Source: Ignavibacteriota bacterium
GTDB taxonomy: Bacteria; Bacteroidota; Kapaibacteriia; Palsa-1295
Direction: 5' to 3'
NCBI GenBank assembly: GCA_003151215.1
Contig: PLXB01000411.1
Span: forward strand, 1 to 8,819
Length of the DNA: 8,819 bases
Both the position numbers and the translations under genes were made by a program. Positions 7,568-8,819 of the stretch are shown in pieces (position 1 is the stretch's first letter; every line of letters starts with the position of its first letter). A model generated the notes under the pieces. The model saw only the letters and a list, made by a program, of their open reading frames with translations, had not been told where the DNA came from and ran no database searches.

Positions 7568-7924
7568 ATGAAAACGCTTTTAAAAATTACTGCCATTTGT
7601 TTACCGCTCATGCTTTCAGCGCCTTCATTCGCGCAAATAAGTTGGGGTGTAGATTTACGATTCGGTATGCCGCCGCCCCGCCATGAAGTGATCGTCGAGC
7701 GCCCATATCCTGAAGCAGTATGGTATCCCGGATATTATAACCATGTTGGTTACAGATATGCATGGATTCCGGGGAGATGGAATCGTCCGGAGGGCTTCCG
7801 CGAAGGATGGGGACATGAACGCTACGTAAGACGCGGTGACAACAGGGATCGCCGCGGCAATGGAGGGAATGGAAATCGCGGCAGAAGCCAAAATTACCGC
7901 CATAACGAAGGTCGAATCAAGTAA
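7568..7924 (+). CDS. Small exported WXXGXW-repeat protein (paralogue 1)
   Basis: 118 residues. The ATG is supported by AAAGGA seven bases upstream. A signal peptide of about 22 residues (ending SAPSFA, then Q) is followed by PPPRHEVIVERP at about 35-46, which is shared with the next gene. Two WXXGXW-type repeats then appear (WYPGYY at 52-57 and WIPGRW at 66-71). The C-terminal 35 residues are low complexity and strongly basic, rich in Arg, Gly and Asn. The WXXGXW/YXWXXGRW repeat family is common in envelope proteins of Gram-negative bacteria and has no established function. Export to the periplasm or outer membrane is inferred from the signal peptide. There is no lipobox cysteine and no T9SS domain. 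It forms a tandem duplicate with the gene at 8066. Confidence 0.85.
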   Translation: MKTLLKITAICLPLMLSAPSFAQISWGVDLRFGMPPPRHEVIVERPYPEAVWYPGYYNHVGYRYAWIPGRWNRPEGFREGWGHERYVRRGDNRDRRGNGGNGNRGRSQNYRHNEGRIK

Positions 7925-7944
7925 TACCATTTAATTATTGATAG

Positions 7945-7971
7945 GATGAATGATAAAAAATATCATTCATC
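7945..7971. terminator. Perfect 11-bp inverted repeat, probable terminator
   Basis: GATGAATGATA at 7945-7955 and TATCATTCATC at 7961-7971 are exact reverse complements around an AAAAA loop, 20 bases after the stop of the first WXXGXW gene. The stem is AT-rich and the following TTAAATTTT is an imperfect U-tract, so it may be a weak terminator or an mRNA 3'-end stabiliser between the two paralogues. A protein-binding site cannot be excluded because the repeat is equally symmetric on both strands. Confidence 0.55.
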
Positions 7972-8065
7972 ATGTTAAATTTTGGCACGTGAATTGCTTC
8001 TAACAAGAAAATTAATTATTTAGACATCATTTTGTAATTACTCAAAAAGAAAGGAAGATTGATTT

Positions 8066-8386
8066 ATGAAAATGCTTTTGAAGATCATGGCATTGAGTTT
8101 CGTTCTGGGAATTGCAATGCCTGCGTCATTAACCTACGCTCAAATTGGCGGCGATATTCATATCCGGATCGGACCCCCGCCTCCGAGACATGAAGTGATC
8201 ATTGAGCGACCCGATCGCGACGCAGTTTGGATTCCGGGGTTTCATGAATATGATCCGGGCGGAAGAGTTTATGTATGGCGTCCCGGCAGATGGGATCATC
8301 CGCCACGCCGTGGTGCAATATGGGTCGCCCCACGATACAGACGTCGCCATGGTGAGTATATTTATTCGCCCGGAAGGTGGAGATAA
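8066..8386 (+). CDS. Small exported WXXGXW-repeat protein (paralogue 2)
   Basis: 106 residues. The ATG is preceded by AAAGGAAG about ten bases upstream. The signal peptide runs to about residue 25 (SLTYA, then Q). Mature part: IGPPPPRHEVIIERP at about 35-49, nearly the same as in paralogue 1, then repeat units WIPGFH at 55-60, WRPGRW at 71-76, a degenerate WVAPRY at 86-91 and YSPGRW at 100-105 at the very end. It thus has more repeat units than its neighbour and no Gly/Asn/Arg tail. Function is unknown for the family; envelope location is inferred. The gap before it (141 bases) holds the hairpin at 7945-7971 and a CACGTG palindrome at 7986-7991; a loose TTGCTT (7994) with TATTTA (8017) at 17-base spacing is a weak promoter candidate, so separate transcription is possible. 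Confidence 0.85.
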   Translation: MKMLLKIMALSFVLGIAMPASLTYAQIGGDIHIRIGPPPPRHEVIIERPDRDAVWIPGFHEYDPGGRVYVWRPGRWDHPPRRGAIWVAPRYRRRHGEYIYSPGRWR

Positions 8387-8406
8387 TTACCCTTTGTATT
8401 TTATTG

Positions 8407-8439
8407 AAGAAGCGGTCATATTTTGACTGCTTTTTTTTT
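8407..8439 (+). terminator. Intrinsic (rho-independent) terminator
   Basis: AAGCGGTCA at 8410-8418 pairs with TGACTGCTT at 8424-8432 with a single G-T wobble and a five-base loop, followed by an unbroken run of nine T (8431-8439) that also extends the stem against upstream A residues. It lies 24 bases after the stop of the second WXXGXW gene and should end that transcript before the next gene. Confidence 0.88.
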
Positions 8440-8502
8440 CACAATCTTTTGTTCTCAATTTTCCTTATTCCACGAGTATTCATACTTATTTCAGCTATAA
8501 CG

Positions 8503-8819
8503 ATGACACATTACAATTATATTATCATTGGTGCAGGAATGACAGGCGATGCTGCAGTCAAAGGAATCAGGAGTATCGACCCCAAAGGTTCGATTGCACT
8601 GATCGGCTCGGAAAAAGATAAGCCTTATGACAGGCCGCCTCTCTCCAAAAAATTATGGAAAGGTGATCCGTTCGATAGCATCCGGCGCAAGACTCCGGAA
8701 ACGGATCTTCATTTCTATCTTGGTGCAACCGTCAGTGCTATCGATGCGAATGCGAAAAGCATTACTATGGGTGGCAGCGAAAAGCTTTCCTACGATAAAC
8801 TTCTTCTTGCAACGGGAGG
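8503..8819 (+). CDS. FAD/NAD(P)-dependent oxidoreductase, ferredoxin-reductase/AIF-like, 5' part only
   Basis: The frame opens at ATG 8503 and is still open at the right edge (105 complete codons), so the gene continues beyond the window. Residues 5-17 (NYIIIGAGMTGDA) are a Rossmann FAD-binding motif GxGxxG. Then IALIGSEKDKPYDRPPLSKKL at about 32-52 carries the PYDRPPLSK signature of ferredoxin/rubredoxin reductases, BphA4-type reductases and AIF-like proteins. LSYDKLLLATGG at about 94-105 is the conserved ATG motif of the pyr_redox_2 fold. Such enzymes pass electrons between NAD(P)H and an iron-sulfur or other redox partner; the partner is not visible. No Shine-Dalgarno is seen before the ATG. 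A terminator upstream (8407-8439) suggests its own promoter in the 63 bases between. Confidence 0.87.
   Translation, partial: MTHYNYIIIGAGMTGDAAVKGIRSIDPKGSIALIGSEKDKPYDRPPLSKKLWKGDPFDSIRRKTPETDLHFYLGATVSAIDANAKSITMGGSEKLSYDKLLLATG

Noticed and set aside
1..8819. tRNA, rRNA, CRISPR arrays, transposase genes, insertion-sequence ends
   Set aside because: On reading both strands I saw no cloverleaf or rRNA-like segments, no regularly spaced repeats and no transposase or integrase motifs.

Overview
The window carries eight protein genes. Two of them are cut by the window edges. It looks like chromosome from a member of the Fibrobacteres-Chlorobi-Bacteroidetes group. The main reason is that three proteins in a row end in the roughly 80-residue C-terminal sorting domain of the type IX secretion system (T9SS), which is confined to that group. 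Some genes have clear purine-rich ribosome binding sites (the two small genes at the right), which would suit an Ignavibacteria/Kapabacteria-like lineage somewhat better than classical Bacteroidia. That finer placement is inference.

Left part (1-4996): a block of exported proteins. The first gene (plus strand) is the 3' end of a T9SS-sorted SGNH/sialate-O-acetylesterase-like protein; its start lies outside the window. Tail to tail with it, one base away, is a complete paralogue on the minus strand with a signal peptide, LamG-like domain, SGNH esterase domain, conserved beta-rich module and sorting domain. A divergent intergenic region with a strong hairpin capped by a UUCG tetraloop separates it from a secreted glucose/sorbosone dehydrogenase-like beta-propeller protein on the plus strand, also with a sorting domain. 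Together these suggest outer-surface or extracellular handling of acylated carbohydrate and sugar oxidation.

Middle (5012-7418): cytoplasmic genes. A COG2509-type FAD-dependent oxidoreductase (minus) is convergent with the dehydrogenase and divergent, across 79 bases, from a short TrhO (YceA-like) rhodanese-domain tRNA uridine hydroxylase (plus).

Right part (7568-8819): two small exported WXXGXW-repeat paralogues in tandem, each with its own ribosome binding site and a hairpin behind it. The second hairpin is a textbook intrinsic terminator. The window ends inside a pyridine-nucleotide/FAD oxidoreductase of the ferredoxin-reductase type, of which the first 105 codons are present.

No RNA gene, CRISPR array, insertion sequence or phage gene was seen. 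No gene-free stretch exceeds 300 bases. I did not find a convincing undescribed multi-gene system. The most unusual elements are the inverted esterase pair, the shared uncharacterised module in both esterases, and the hairpin at 3352-3382.
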